Counted from the stretch's first letter, positions 36,000 through 46,043 are shown. The stretch: DNA of 64,000 bases from an uncultured Hellea sp. (GCA_938007935.1 CALLMD010000010.1:124001-188000); one strand, 5' to 3'. The notes: generated by a model not told the origin, from the letters alone. Translations and numbers: made by a program.

Positions 36000-36058
36000 A
36001 TCGCGTTGGAAACGAGTGTTTTCAACCGAAAATAACCCCGCCGAGCGGGGTTTTTTTA
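36000..36058 (+). ncRNA. Candidate short RNA or transcription attenuator before trcR
   Basis: The first hairpin pairs GTTGGAAAC (36005-36013) with GTTTTCAAC through a GAGT loop and one G-U pair. The second is an intrinsic terminator: AACCCCGC (36034-36041), loop CGA, GCGGGGTT, then a T run to 36057. No upstream plus-strand gene exists for this terminator to serve, since DUF1192 points the other way. So it must end either a 55-60-base RNA or the leader of trcR. Confidence 0.55.
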
Positions 36059-36102
36059 ATGGTATAACTGCAAAGAATGCAGGGGCTATGAGAGAGGCCG
36101 AT

Positions 36103-36783
36103 ATGACACAGATTTTAATGCCGAAAGCTACGGCTGTATGGCTCATCGATAATACTGGCATGACATTTAAACAAATTAGCCAATTTTGTTCGCTTCATAT
36201 TCTCGAAGTTGAAGGTATCGCTGATGGCGACGTTGCAGCGGGTATTCGCGGCGCGGACCCGATTGCAAATGGACAAGTCAGCCGTGAAGAAATCGAAAAA
36301 GCTGAAAAAGATCCCAATTACGCTATGAAGCCCAATGTTTTTGATAGCGATAAACTTGCGCCTAAAAAGGGCAAGAAGAAGGGACCACGTTATACCCCGC
36401 TTTCAAGACGTCAAGATCGGCCCGACGCGATTGCTTGGATTGTCCGCAATCACCCCGAGGTCTCAGACGCTCAAATCTCAAAATTAATCGGAACAACGAA
36501 ACCGACTATCAACGCCATTAGAGAACGCACCCATTGGAAAATTAGCACAATTAACCCAACTGACCCTGTGTCACTGGGCCTTTGCTCACAAATCGACTTA
36601 GATGCCCTCGTGAAAAAAGCGGCAGATAAGAAGGCGAAAGAAGACGCAAAGAAGGAAAAGGAAACAGGGGAGAGCTTAAAGCCTGTTGAAGATACGACGC
36701 CTGTGCAAGCCTCTGAAGAAGAGGCGGCGAAAACTGAACATACGCTGGAAAGCCTGTTTAAACCGTCTGAGCCCAATAATTAG
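36103..36783 (+). CDS. DUF1013/TrcR-type transcriptional regulator
   Basis: A 226-residue protein with the DUF1013 core: MPKATAVWLIDNTGMTFKQI opens a helix-turn-helix, and a second follows at about 115-150 (DAQISKLIGTTKPTINAIRE). The C-terminal 60 residues are Lys/Glu-rich and disordered. Databases call the family cell-cycle transcriptional regulator TrcR. The ATG at 36103 is chosen because the protein's conserved part begins there; GAGAGG lies upstream. Located beside rcdA and DUF1192. Confidence 0.88.
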   Translation: MTQILMPKATAVWLIDNTGMTFKQISQFCSLHILEVEGIADGDVAAGIRGADPIANGQVSREEIEKAEKDPNYAMKPNVFDSDKLAPKKGKKKGPRYTPLSRRQDRPDAIAWIVRNHPEVSDAQISKLIGTTKPTINAIRERTHWKISTINPTDPVSLGLCSQIDLDALVKKAADKKAKEDAKKEKETGESLKPVEDTTPVQASEEEAAKTEHTLESLFKPSEPNN

Positions 36784-36794
36784 TCTTAGGCATT

Positions 36795-37601
36795 TTAAGT
36801 CAGAATCTCTTTAGGCGGCATGGTGTAATTTAGCGCCAGCCGCCCACCATCAACATAGATACATTGTCCTGTAATATAGCTTGAATCTTCTGAGGTAAGG
36901 AATGAGGCAACCCCTGCTATTTCATCAGGGAGTGCAACCCGTCCCATAGGTGTTCGCGCATGAATTTCATCAAGCTTATCGCCCGAGACACCTGCGAGCA
37001 TGTCGGTTTTGACTGAGCCTGGGCCAATGGCATTCACCCGTATTCCATAAGGTGCTAACTCTATGGCCATCGCCTTCGTCATCTGCAACAGCCCGCCTTT
37101 AGATACCGTATAGGCCATGTAATCAGGTATAGCGACGGTATCATTAATCGAAGACATATTAATGATAACATAGGGACGATCGGTCAGGTGAGAGCGGTCA
37201 TCACGGTTTTCAATCTCATTGACCATATGTGTCGCTACCGCTTTGGCGACTAAAAAAGCGCCTCTCAAATTGACGGCGAGAACACGATCAAAATCAGCGA
37301 TACTCAAATCAAGCGCGCCTCCCTTTAAGGCGATACCTGCATTATTAATCAAGCCATCAATTCTGCCAAAAGCAGCCAAACTATTCGCGATAAGATTATG
37401 GACTTGTAATTTGTCTGAGACATCACATTCCACGCTAATTGCGCGGTCAGCCTCAACACTGATATCCGCAAGCGCGTGCTCGCATGCGCCGCCATCCATA
37501 TCAGAAAGGATGACGCGATGTCCGTCCTTAAGCAAACGCCGAGCACAAGCAAAGCCAATACCTCTCGCGGCACCTGTGACTATAAATACGCGTTCTGACA
37601 T
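36795..37601 (-). CDS. SDR-family oxidoreductase
   Basis: A 268-residue classical SDR: TGAARGIGFACARRL (nucleotide loop), NNAGIALKGG, catalytic Ser in NMSSINDTVA, YTVSKGGL (Tyr-x-x-x-Lys), and the substrate loop GPGSVKTDMLAG. SDMD at the end of the second strand suggests NAD(H). The C-terminal SSYITGQCIYVDGGR is the FabG-like end. Substrate unknown; 3-oxoacyl or sugar alcohol reduction is possible. Confidence 0.87.
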   Translation of the reverse strand: MSERVFIVTGAARGIGFACARRLLKDGHRVILSDMDGGACEHALADISVEADRAISVECDVSDKLQVHNLIANSLAAFGRIDGLINNAGIALKGGALDLSIADFDRVLAVNLRGAFLVAKAVATHMVNEIENRDDRSHLTDRPYVIINMSSINDTVAIPDYMAYTVSKGGLLQMTKAMAIELAPYGIRVNAIGPGSVKTDMLAGVSGDKLDEIHARTPMGRVALPDEIAGVASFLTSEDSSYITGQCIYVDGGRLALNYTMPPKEILT

Positions 37602-37677
37602 AAACTTTATTCCATTTTACAATAAAGATTATGTCACAAGGATATGGAGGAGTAAAACACTCCTCACAATTGACCGC

Positions 37678-37848
37678 TTAACTCACTGCCGAAAGCTGAT
37701 TAATTTCTTCTTTTAAGAGTAGTTTTTGTTTTTTTAGGTTTGATATTCGCAAATGATCGGGGAGAGGATTTCGCATTTCTTGTTCAATACGCGTATCTAA
37801 GTCTGAGTGTTTAACTGTCAATGTCTTCAAACGAGCCGATTTTGCCAT
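37678..37848 (-). CDS. DUF465 (YdcH-like) protein
   Basis: A 56-residue helical hairpin protein of the DUF465 family (HSDLDTRIEQEMRNPLPD, then ISNLKKQKLLLKEEI). The ATG at 37848 has GGAG six bases upstream. A second, diverged DUF465 gene lies 101 bases away on the other strand. Function unknown. Confidence 0.85.
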   Translation of the reverse strand: MAKSARLKTLTVKHSDLDTRIEQEMRNPLPDHLRISNLKKQKLLLKEEINQLSAVS

Positions 37849-37949
37849 TCGCATCTCCAAAATTAAGAACAGCCCACCTATAACACAAATTTTAACACAA
37901 GTCATTACTCACCTTGCGGGCAGTAACGGGCTAACATATTATATAGTTT

Positions 37950-38174
37950 ATGTGCGATGAATATCAGGATGAAGAATTTAATGAGGCAGAGCTCATTTCA
38001 GCCCTGACACGTTTAAAATCAGAGCACCGCCAGATTGATAATGAGATAAAGGCGATTACAGAAACTGGCGTCGCGGATATGCTAAAAGTTGGCCGCATGA
38101 AAAAAATTAAACTTGCCCTTAAAGATCAAATTGTTTTCATCGAGAACCAGTTGACCCCAGATATTATCGCCTAA
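37950..38174 (+). CDS. DUF465 (YdcH-like) protein, second copy
   Basis: A 74-residue helical protein sharing the DUF465 pattern, LKSEHRQIDNEIKAI and MLKVGRMKKIKLALKDQI, with an acidic N-terminal extension. It is divergent from the first copy and converges on the diguanylate cyclase with a one-base gap. Confidence 0.82.
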   Translation: MCDEYQDEEFNEAELISALTRLKSEHRQIDNEIKAITETGVADMLKVGRMKKIKLALKDQIVFIENQLTPDIIA

Positions 38175-38175
38175 T

Positions 38176-38814
38176 TTAGGCGAAATTCTCGTCTCTATTC
38201 GTCCGTTTAGCAATATACATCGCCCGGTCTGCCCGCGCTAAAATTTGTTCGGGAGTATCGTCCGACTCGCAAGGCGCAACACCCCAAGCAGCCGTAATAT
38301 TTATGTCCCCTGTTGGCATTTCAACTTTTTGCTCGGATATACGGCAGGCTAAGGTCGAAGCCTTGGCATGAGCTGTCCGTGGATCAGTTTTAAAAAGCAA
38401 TATCCCAAACTCATCCCCGCCAAGGCGAGCTACCATATCACAATCTCTAACGCCGCTTAGCAAAACTTCTCCCGTTTTACGCAGAAATTCATCGCCTATG
38501 CCATGACCAAATCTGTCATTGATAGACTTGAACTCATTTAAGTCAAAAAAGATGATTGATGATAACATGTCATAGCGCGCCATGACTGTTTGCGCACGCG
38601 CAAGCTCGCGCATAAAGGCGCGGCGATTATAAACAGGCATGAGCGGGTCCGTATCCGCAGCACGCTCTAATTCTAAGACCCGCAAGCGCAAGCGCGTGAT
38701 TTCAGATGATAAAGCTTCGTTTTCAGTCACAAGGTCAGAATCAAGCGCAAATGAACGGTCTAGTGTTCGGCTAGCACTAGCTTGTAATAATGTAGAAACG
38801 CGAGACGCAGCCAT
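38176..38814 (-). CDS. Diguanylate cyclase (GGDEF), no sensor domain
   Basis: A 212-residue protein. Residues 1-55 are helical, probably coiled coil. The rest is one GGDEF domain: FFDLNEFKSINDRFGH (metal and base contacts), then the inhibitory site RDCD five residues before an intact GGDEF active site. It should make cyclic di-GMP and be product-inhibited. No transmembrane or PAS domain is seen. The ATG at 38814 is preferred over one 12 bases upstream. It is divergent from purE. Confidence 0.9.
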   Translation of the reverse strand: MAASRVSTLLQASASRTLDRSFALDSDLVTENEALSSEITRLRLRVLELERAADTDPLMPVYNRRAFMRELARAQTVMARYDMLSSIIFFDLNEFKSINDRFGHGIGDEFLRKTGEVLLSGVRDCDMVARLGGDEFGILLFKTDPRTAHAKASTLACRISEQKVEMPTGDINITAAWGVAPCESDDTPEQILARADRAMYIAKRTNRDENFA

Positions 38815-38940
38815 GTATTTACCCAAACGGTTATTCTGTGCCCCGCTATAGCCTGAACGGCGTTAAGGAAGCTGCAATCATCGCGGTTAAAGAAGGGTGA
38901 ATTTTCATAAAAATAGTTATTTTTTCAACAAAATTACAGT

Positions 38941-38968
38941 TTGACGCAAAGATTAAAGACGATATTGT
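38941..38968 (+). promoter_or_regulatory. Probable purEK promoter
   Basis: TTGACG and TATTGT separated by 16 bases, 36 bases before the purE ATG. Confidence 0.5.
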
Positions 38969-39003
38969 GTTTCGCTTTCTAGTGGATGTTACGGAAAGTC
39001 ATC

Positions 39004-39486
39004 ATGACAGTATCTATCGCGATAATTATGGGTTCGACCTCAGATTGGCCGACCATGAAGCATGCAGCGGATATATTGGATGAGCTAAAGATTGACTATG
39101 ATAGTCAAGTCATCTCCGCACATAGAACCCCTGACCGTCTTTATGACTTTGCCAAATCAGCCAGCGAGAAGGGGTATAAAGTGATTATTGCCGGCGCAGG
39201 CGGCGCGGCGCATCTGCCAGGTATGACCGCCTCCATGACCGAGCTGCCTGTATTAGGTGTCCCCATTGAGAGCAAAGCTTTATCAGGCATGGATAGTCTT
39301 CTTTCGATTGCTCAAATGCCCGGCGGTGTTCCTGTAGGAACTTTGGCCATTGGTAAGTCAGGGGCAAAAAACGCGGCCCTTCTAGCCGCCTCCATTCTTG
39401 CCTTATCTGATGATAAAATTGCAAAAGCTGTAAAAGATTGGCGCGAGGCGCAAACAGCCTCTGTCTCAATTGACCCGGCAAGTTAA
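39004..39486 (+). CDS. purE: 5-(Carboxyamino)imidazole ribonucleotide mutase
   Basis: A 160-residue class I PurE that moves the carboxyl group of N5-CAIR to give CAIR in purine synthesis. [12 protein letters not shown] binds phosphate, [13 protein letters not shown] carries the catalytic His, and [12 protein letters not shown] is the second loop. The ATG at 39004 is the natural start. purK begins directly after the stop. Confidence 0.96.
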   Translation: MTVSIAIIMGSTSDWPTMKHAADILDELKIDYDSQVISAHRTPDRLYDFAKSASEKGYKVIIAGAGGAAHLPGMTASMTELPVLGVPIESKALSGMDSLLSIAQMPGGVPVGTLAIGKSGAKNAALLAASILALSDDKIAKAVKDWREAQTASVSIDPAS

Positions 39487-40563
39487 ATGACACTCACAGA
39501 GCAAACTATGCTCCCCCCTGGAAGTACAATAGGTATATTAGGCGGCGGACAATTAGGCCGTATGCTTAGCCTCGCAGCCTCTCGGCTCGGATTCCAATGT
39601 CATATATTTGACCCAAAATGGGCTGGACCTGCCTCAAAAGTATCGCGTTTCGAAACAAATGCAGAATATTCCGATATAGAAGCCGTGCTAAATTTTGCAA
39701 AAAACTGCGATGTTGTGACATATGAATTTGAGAATGTACCAAACTTAACAGCCAAAACGGCTGGTAGCGTCGCACCACTTTATCCAGGTGCCCGTGCTCT
39801 GGATGTGGCGCAAGACCGCCTGACCGAAAAAACATTCATACAAAACGAAGCGAAAGTTCCCGTGGCGCGTTTTGAACCTGTAAACTCAGTTCATGATCTT
39901 CGACGAGCGACAAAAAAATTGGGTTTGCCCGCCGTCTTAAAGACGCGCCGATTAGGCTATGACGGCAAAGGTCAGTACATTATAAAAACTGAAGGCGACA
40001 TTGAACCTGCTTGGGACGCCATGCAAAATGCGCCTGCTATTTTAGAGCAGTTCATTGCGTTTAAGCGTGAGATATCTGTTATTGCGGCACGCGGTGTCAC
40101 GGGCGAAACTGCCGCCTACCCCTTAATTGAAAACGTGCATAAAAATCATATTCTCCATACCAGTACATGCCCCGCGCAGGGCGATGATGGCCGCGCCCAA
40201 GGTCTCGCCATTCAGATTATGAGCGCCCTCAACTATATAGGCGTTATGGCAACTGAGTTTTTTGAGCTCGGGGATGGCAGCCTCATTGTAAACGAGATAG
40301 CCCCTCGCGTACATAATTCAGGTCACTGGACACAAGACGCGGGCTGCATTGATCAATTTGAGCTTCATATCCGCGCCATCACAGGCTGGCCGCTAGGAAG
40401 CACCCAGCCCAAACATAAAATGGAAATGACCAATCTCATTGGGGATGACGTTAAAAACTGGGAAACTTTGGCGGCGGAAACTCATTGTTTTGTGCATTTA
40501 TACGGCAAGAATGACATAAAACATGGCCGAAAAATGGGCCATATCAACCGTATTATGCGTTAA
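39487..40563 (+). CDS. purK: 5-(Carboxyamino)imidazole ribonucleotide synthase
   Basis: A 358-residue ATP-grasp enzyme making N5-CAIR from AIR, bicarbonate and ATP. GILGGGQLGRMLSLAA starts the preATP-grasp fold. Later KTRRLGYDGKGQYII (ATP loop), EQFIAFKREISVI and NEIAPRVHNSGHWT match PurK. It begins the base after purE ends, the usual purEK pair. Confidence 0.96.
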   Translation: MTLTEQTMLPPGSTIGILGGGQLGRMLSLAASRLGFQCHIFDPKWAGPASKVSRFETNAEYSDIEAVLNFAKNCDVVTYEFENVPNLTAKTAGSVAPLYPGARALDVAQDRLTEKTFIQNEAKVPVARFEPVNSVHDLRRATKKLGLPAVLKTRRLGYDGKGQYIIKTEGDIEPAWDAMQNAPAILEQFIAFKREISVIAARGVTGETAAYPLIENVHKNHILHTSTCPAQGDDGRAQGLAIQIMSALNYIGVMATEFFELGDGSLIVNEIAPRVHNSGHWTQDAGCIDQFELHIRAITGWPLGSTQPKHKMEMTNLIGDDVKNWETLAAETHCFVHLYGKNDIKHGRKMGHINRIMR

Positions 40564-40660
40564 ATAACCACTTCTTTAGCTTATATTATAACTGTTATTT
40601 TCATGTTTATTACAAGGATTTTAATCGCAAGGTGTTGTTAAAATCTGTATATTGTGCGGG

Positions 40661-41572
40661 ATGAAGAGAAAGCTCGGATTAAAAATAGCGATATCATCGC
40701 TGCTCATGACGGCATTATCTGTGCCGGCACAAGCCCAGATTCGCGTGGATGCTCGTATTCATTCCTCTTCAGGCTCTTGCTCGCAATGCGATCTCTCAAA
40801 TAAGCGCATGAACGGCGTTAAACTTAAGAATGCCAATTTTTCTGGATCAAGCTTTAATAATTCCAACCTCTCAGGCGGGAATTTTGACGGCTCTAACCTA
40901 ACTGGCACACATTTTAGAAAAGCCCTTATGTACCGCATTGAAGGCAATAATGTGAATTTGAACGGGGCTAACCTGGCCGATGCCACGCTGACCGAAGCCA
41001 ATCTGGGCAAATCCATTTTCATTGGTACAGACTTTAAACGTGCAGACTTAACCCGCGGAAAATTTGAAGGTGGGGACTTCCGTCAGACCTCTTTTGAGCG
41101 GGCCATTGCGACAGATGCAAATTTTGAAAATACAAATTTCGCTGATGCAAATCTCGATCACATCAATTTACACAAAGCCAATTTAAAAGGCGCAAAATTT
41201 AATAATGTGACCTTTGGCAATGCGATATTATTGGACGCCAATCTTGATGGCTCAAATCTATCCGATGCGAGCATGACGCAAGTTCAAGGCTTAAAACAAG
41301 CTCAGCTCGACACGGCTTGCGGCAATGCCAATACCCGCCTGCCCTTTGGTCTCTCTGTCCCCTATTGCGAAGGTACGCTGACCGCACAAGCCGAACATGG
41401 CCATGATGATATGGACCCCGAGCTAGCCAAAGCCGCGAAGCGCTTAGACAGGGCAATTACGGATGTTGAAATTATCCTCAAAGCCACGCCCAAAGATAAC
41501 CGGCCCCTCAGGCGCAAACTTCAAAGCATTCACTCAGATCTTGTGAGTTCTAAGCGCGCGATTGAGCATTAA
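40661..41572 (+). CDS. Exported pentapeptide-repeat protein
   Basis: A 303-residue protein with a signal peptide (cleavage near VPAQA). About 30 pentapeptide units of the A(D/N)LxX type run from residue 40 to 200, forming a right-handed beta-helix. A paired Cys region follows (DTACGNANTR and SVPYCEG). The C-terminus is a 60-residue charged helical tail. Two Cys at the front (SCSQC) may be oxidised in the periplasm. Export is unusual for pentapeptide proteins that mimic DNA. Function unknown. Confidence 0.82.
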   Translation: MKRKLGLKIAISSLLMTALSVPAQAQIRVDARIHSSSGSCSQCDLSNKRMNGVKLKNANFSGSSFNNSNLSGGNFDGSNLTGTHFRKALMYRIEGNNVNLNGANLADATLTEANLGKSIFIGTDFKRADLTRGKFEGGDFRQTSFERAIATDANFENTNFADANLDHINLHKANLKGAKFNNVTFGNAILLDANLDGSNLSDASMTQVQGLKQAQLDTACGNANTRLPFGLSVPYCEGTLTAQAEHGHDDMDPELAKAAKRLDRAITDVEIILKATPKDNRPLRRKLQSIHSDLVSSKRAIEH

Positions 41573-43393
41573 TTAAGCCTTCGGGTCAACGGGGACCAGT
41601 TTCAAGTTCAGCTCTTTTAATTGCTTATTATCGACTTCTGCTGGCGCGTTCATCATCAAATCTTGCGCTTGGCCGTTCATCGGGAATAAAATCACATCGC
41701 GAATTGTATTCGTACCCGCAAGAAGCATAACAATACGGTCAACACCCGGCGCAATACCGCCATGAGGCGGGGCGCCAAATTTAAAGGCATTTATCATGCC
41801 TGCGAATTTATCTTCAACGACTTCTGGGCCATAACCCGCAATCTCAAAGGCCTTATACATGATATCAGCTTTGTGATTTCTAATCGCGCCGGACGATAGC
41901 TCGACGCCGTTGCAGACAATGTCATATTGATAGGCGAGAATATCGAGAATCTCTTCATTGGTCTTTGCATTTTCTAAAACGTCCATACCGCCCTGCGGCA
42001 TAGAAAATGGGTTATGCGAGAAATCGATTTTCTCATTATCTTCATCCCATTCATACATCGGGTAATCAACAACCCAACAAAATTTAAAGACGCCATCAGG
42101 AATCATGTCCAAATCAGCGGCAACTTTGTTGCGCGCCGCGCCTGCAAGCTTATAGGCAGGACCTTTTTTACCTGCTGAGAAAAAGACACCATCGCCCGCT
42201 TCAAGACCCATTTTCTCAAGCAGCGCTTTAAGATGCGCAGCTTCAAAATTCTTAAGCACGGGGTCTTGGCTATCGACACCCCCGCCATCAGCCTCTTTCA
42301 GACGTGCATAGCCGAGCCCGGGCATCTGCATTTCTTTTTTGGCCCATTTATCCATATTATCGAAAAACTTACGCGATTGAGACGCCGCCGCACCCTTCGC
42401 TGGAATCGCAATCACCTTGCCCCCGCTGCCGGTGATCTTGGCGAAAATACCAAAGCCCGTTTTAGACTCATCTGTGAAAAATTCGGACACATCCGTAAGT
42501 TCAAAAGGAATACGCAGATCAGGTTTGTCTGACCCGTATTTCTCCATAGATTCTTTATAAGGAATACGTGGGAAAGGTGTTTGAACTTCGCGGCCATCGG
42601 CAAACTCTTCAAACACACCCGCCATAACAGGTTCAATCGCTTGGAAGACATCTTCTTGCGTCACGAAGCTCATCTCAACATCAAGCTGATAAAACTCACC
42701 CGGCGAGCGGTCAGCACGCGCATCTTCATCACGAAAGCACGGCGCAATTTGAAAATAACGATCAAAGCCCGCCACCATAATCAGCTGCTTAAACTGCTGC
42801 GGGGCTTGTGGCAGAGCGTAAAATTTACCTGGATTTAAACGAGACGGCACGAGAAAGTCCCGCGCACCTTCGGGTGAGCTTGCCGTTAAAATCGGTGTTT
42901 GAAATTCTGTAAAACCGCTATCAATCATACGGCGGCGCAACGAGTTAATCACCTGACCGCGCATGATAATATTCTTATGGAGCGTTTCACGACGTAAATC
43001 GAGATAACGATGCTTTAGGCGGATATCTTCAGGATAGTCTTGCTCACCAAAAACAGGAAGCGGTAGTGACGCAGCGGCGCTCTCAATAATCATTTCATCG
43101 GCGCGGAGTTCAACTTCTCCCGTACCGATTTCAGCATTCACAGCCTCAGCATCACGCGCCAAAAGCTCTCCTGTAACGGTAATTACAGACTCAGATGGGC
43201 AGCGCTTCGCAGCCTCATAAAACTCAGCCACAGGATAAACAACGACTTGGCTAATTCCGTAATGATCACGCAGGTCGATAAAGAGCGCATTAGCATGCTC
43301 GCGCTTGCGATGAACCCACCCCGATAGGCGAACCGTTTCGCCAACATTTTCTTTGCGTAATTCACCACAAGTATGGCTGCGATAAGCGTGCAT
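41573..43393 (-). CDS. aspS: Aspartyl-tRNA synthetase
   Basis: A 606-residue class IIb synthetase. An OB-fold anticodon-binding domain is at 1-110 ([20 protein letters not shown]). Motif 2 is [19 protein letters not shown]. The bacterial GAD insertion is at about 290-420. Motif 3 has [15 protein letters not shown]. The ATG at 43393 has GGAG six bases upstream and gives the canonical [13 protein letters not shown]. Alphaproteobacteria often use this enzyme in non-discriminating form; that cannot be settled here. Confidence 0.96.
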   Translation of the reverse strand: MHAYRSHTCGELRKENVGETVRLSGWVHRKREHANALFIDLRDHYGISQVVVYPVAEFYEAAKRCPSESVITVTGELLARDAEAVNAEIGTGEVELRADEMIIESAAASLPLPVFGEQDYPEDIRLKHRYLDLRRETLHKNIIMRGQVINSLRRRMIDSGFTEFQTPILTASSPEGARDFLVPSRLNPGKFYALPQAPQQFKQLIMVAGFDRYFQIAPCFRDEDARADRSPGEFYQLDVEMSFVTQEDVFQAIEPVMAGVFEEFADGREVQTPFPRIPYKESMEKYGSDKPDLRIPFELTDVSEFFTDESKTGFGIFAKITGSGGKVIAIPAKGAAASQSRKFFDNMDKWAKKEMQMPGLGYARLKEADGGGVDSQDPVLKNFEAAHLKALLEKMGLEAGDGVFFSAGKKGPAYKLAGAARNKVAADLDMIPDGVFKFCWVVDYPMYEWDEDNEKIDFSHNPFSMPQGGMDVLENAKTNEEILDILAYQYDIVCNGVELSSGAIRNHKADIMYKAFEIAGYGPEVVEDKFAGMINAFKFGAPPHGGIAPGVDRIVMLLAGTNTIRDVILFPMNGQAQDLMMNAPAEVDNKQLKELNLKLVPVDPKA

Positions 43394-43625
43394 GAGAATC
43401 TCCATCATTTCCGCGTTCCGGAGAAACCGTCCGGCGCAGGTTTAACACGTAAATATGTGAGGCGGGATTAGCTGAACAATACGTGAAGTCAAGCCTGCCA
43501 GAAAAATTGATCCATTCCGACTGCTTTATTGTCGGTCTCTATCGCCCCTGATAATATCACACTTAATTGATGCGGCAGCGATCATAAAAGATGTCATAGA
43601 TATTTTATAACTACGAAAGATTATT

Positions 43626-44087
43626 ATGACTGCCCAATCTCAAGCGCCAGAATTACGCGTGCCTTACTGGATTGATAAAGACGGGAACGAACTCAAGTCC
43701 TTATCCTTGGCGGATCTGGGCAATAGCTTCAAAGTTATATTTTGTTTCAAAGCCTCATGCCCAGGATGTCATGCCCGTGGATTTCCAACTATGCAGAAAA
43801 TAGTTAGTCAATTAAGTGATAGCAATATGGGTTTTGCCGTCATTCATACTGCTTTTGACGATGATCCTCAAAATTCCCAAGACCGCATCCGCGAAATGCA
43901 GGTGAAATATGATTTGAAAATTCCTTTCGGACATGATCCAAAAGTTGGATCACAACATCCAACGTTCATGCAAGATTATAAAACGCGTGGAACACCGTTT
44001 TTCGTTGTCATTAATCCTAATGATGAAATTGTCTTTGGCGATTTTAACATCGATGCAGATAAAGTGATTAACGCTTTATCCCAATAG
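43626..44087 (+). CDS. TlpA/redoxin-like protein
   Basis: A 153-residue thioredoxin-fold protein with the redox motif CPGC (FKASCPGCHARGFPT, residues about 43-57) and the cis-Pro in RGTPFFVVI. There is no signal peptide, so it is probably cytoplasmic. Partner unknown. It converges on the M20 peptidase with a six-base gap. Confidence 0.83.
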   Translation: MTAQSQAPELRVPYWIDKDGNELKSLSLADLGNSFKVIFCFKASCPGCHARGFPTMQKIVSQLSDSNMGFAVIHTAFDDDPQNSQDRIREMQVKYDLKIPFGHDPKVGSQHPTFMQDYKTRGTPFFVVINPNDEIVFGDFNIDADKVINALSQ

Positions 44088-44093
44088 TAAAAC

Positions 44094-45422
44094 CTAACCA
44101 TTTTTCTTTTTATTAAACATGGCCAGCGCGCCTATCACCATAGCTTCAGTTCCAAGTTTAATCGAGGGTTCGGGCTCTACTTTAAAAAATGGAGAATGAT
44201 GAGACGGCGCTGTTTCCAATTCGTCTGCTGGCGTGCCTCCAACAGCAAAGTAAACACCCTTCACACCTGTTTCAGGCGCAACGAAATAAGCAAAATCTTC
44301 CGCGCCCATTCCTTGTCTTGGCTGCTCGATTAAGACGTCCTCACCCAAACTCTCTGCCCATATAGATTTGAGATAGCGCGCCATCTTAGCATCATTTTTG
44401 GTTGGGGGCGTGCTTTGCGATAAACGTTTCACCGTTGGGAGTTTATCTTTTGGAACCCCAAGCGAGATAGCAACGCCTTCCGCCACGCGGTCAATCGCGT
44501 CAAGCAAAGTCGCGCGTACCTTTGGATCATCTGATCTTACCGTCAGCTGTAAATCGACGCGGTTGCCAATAATATTATGCTTCGTGCCGCCATGTATTGA
44601 GCCGACAGTAATGACGCCTGGCTGCAACGGCGCGATTGAGCGGGAGACAATACTTTGTAGGCTGACAACAATTTGAGATGCCACAAGAACAGGGTCAATA
44701 CCTTTATGCGGGGAGGCGCCATGCGCCCCAACCCCGTGCACCGTAATATCAACGGAGTCTGAACTTGAATAAGCTAAATCCTCTGAAACCACGATTTTGC
44801 CTGTCGGCGTTTGTGCAGACACATGAAGAGCAAGGGCATAATCAGGCTTTGGAAATTTTGTATAAAGCCCGTCTTCCATCATAGCGCGCGCGCCAGAAAT
44901 AATTTCTTCGGCGGGTTGTCCGACCAAAACAAGTGTACCCGACCATTGGTCTTTGCGCGCCGCCATTTGGCGGGCTGTTCCAACAAGAGAGGTCATATGA
45001 ACATCATGGCCACAAGCATGCATGACAAAATTTTCTTTATCATCAATACCAACCTGCTTGGCCGTTGAGGCATAAGGCAAACCAGATGCCTCTTGAACTG
45101 GCAAGCCGTCCATATCCGCCCGCACCAAAACAGTTGGCCCAGCCCCATTTTTCAGAACAGCAACAATCCCCGTTTGCCCAACGCCTGTCGTGACGTCATA
45201 CCCTAATGCTTTAATCTCTGCAGCTAAACGTTTAGCCGTTTCGGTTTCACGAAAGGAAAGTTCAGGATTTTTGTGAAAATGCGTAAATAGGGATTTCAAA
45301 TTTTTATCGTAATCGGCGGCAATATCGGCCTTAAGCGTTGGGTCAATATCATGGGCCGAGGCCAGATCGTAATTCAATGCGCTTGTCAGTAATAATCCCG
45401 TAAGAGCAATTCGTTTATACAT
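44094..45422 (-). CDS. Exported M20 amidohydrolase
   Basis: A 442-residue M20D metallo-amidohydrolase of the hippurate/N-acyl-amino-acid hydrolase group. A signal peptide is present (MYKRIALTGLLLTSA, cleavage near LASA). Motifs are VRADMDGLPVQE, HACGHDVHMT (metal ligands), QPAEEIISGARAM and GMGAEDFAYF. The dimerisation lid lies in the middle (HGASPHKGIDPV). Periplasmic location distinguishes it from most ArgE or DapE homologues. Confidence 0.88.
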   Translation of the reverse strand: MYKRIALTGLLLTSALNYDLASAHDIDPTLKADIAADYDKNLKSLFTHFHKNPELSFRETETAKRLAAEIKALGYDVTTGVGQTGIVAVLKNGAGPTVLVRADMDGLPVQEASGLPYASTAKQVGIDDKENFVMHACGHDVHMTSLVGTARQMAARKDQWSGTLVLVGQPAEEIISGARAMMEDGLYTKFPKPDYALALHVSAQTPTGKIVVSEDLAYSSSDSVDITVHGVGAHGASPHKGIDPVLVASQIVVSLQSIVSRSIAPLQPGVITVGSIHGGTKHNIIGNRVDLQLTVRSDDPKVRATLLDAIDRVAEGVAISLGVPKDKLPTVKRLSQSTPPTKNDAKMARYLKSIWAESLGEDVLIEQPRQGMGAEDFAYFVAPETGVKGVYFAVGGTPADELETAPSHHSPFFKVEPEPSIKLGTEAMVIGALAMFNKKKNG

Positions 45423-45494
45423 ATTCCATCCTTAAGCTGAGCATAGCTTAAACAAATCATACGAAAATATAAGGGGCTTCGCTTAGGAGGCGAA

Positions 45495-46043
45495 TTAATC
45501 AACCAAACGGAAGAACTCTGCCCGTTGATCCGCTTTATGAAATTTACCAGAAAGCGCCGAGCTAATCATGCGGTGCGGTGTTCTAATCCCGCGCATGGTC
45601 ATGCATAGATGCTCCCCCTTGGCCATAACAGCCACATCTTCGGTTCCCAAAGCTTTTTTAAGCTCATTAGCAATATCAGAGACAAGCTGTTCTTGTAGAG
45701 TTAATTTATGCGCATGTTTGTGCGCGATACGCGCGAATTTTGAGAGCCCTAAAACTTTGTCATCCGCAATATAGGCCACAGACACATCACACCAAAAGGG
45801 GAGCATATGATGCTCACACATTGACCAGACCTTCATACCCGTTACAGCCACCATCTGATTATGCGTTACTGACGAGAATGTTGTATCAAGCTTGCCTGGC
45901 TCATACTCGATAAATTCACGCCAGAAATTGGCGATACGCCGCGGCGTTTCTTTTAGGCCCTCACGGGTTGGGTCTTCACCCAAAGCTTCTAACAGCTCAG
46001 AAACAAGTGATTTTACGCGGGCATGGTCTATTTTTTTTGTCAT
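45495..46043 (-). CDS. folE: GTP cyclohydrolase I
   Basis: A 182-residue enzyme converting GTP to 7,8-dihydroneopterin triphosphate for folate. The zinc ligands are in MCEHHMLPFW and in EHLCMTMRGIR. VLGLSKFARI and RLTLQEQL-like KLTLQEQLVSDIA are present. Normal type I form and length. Confidence 0.95.
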   Translation of the reverse strand: MTKKIDHARVKSLVSELLEALGEDPTREGLKETPRRIANFWREFIEYEPGKLDTTFSSVTHNQMVAVTGMKVWSMCEHHMLPFWCDVSVAYIADDKVLGLSKFARIAHKHAHKLTLQEQLVSDIANELKKALGTEDVAVMAKGEHLCMTMRGIRTPHRMISSALSGKFHKADQRAEFFRLVD

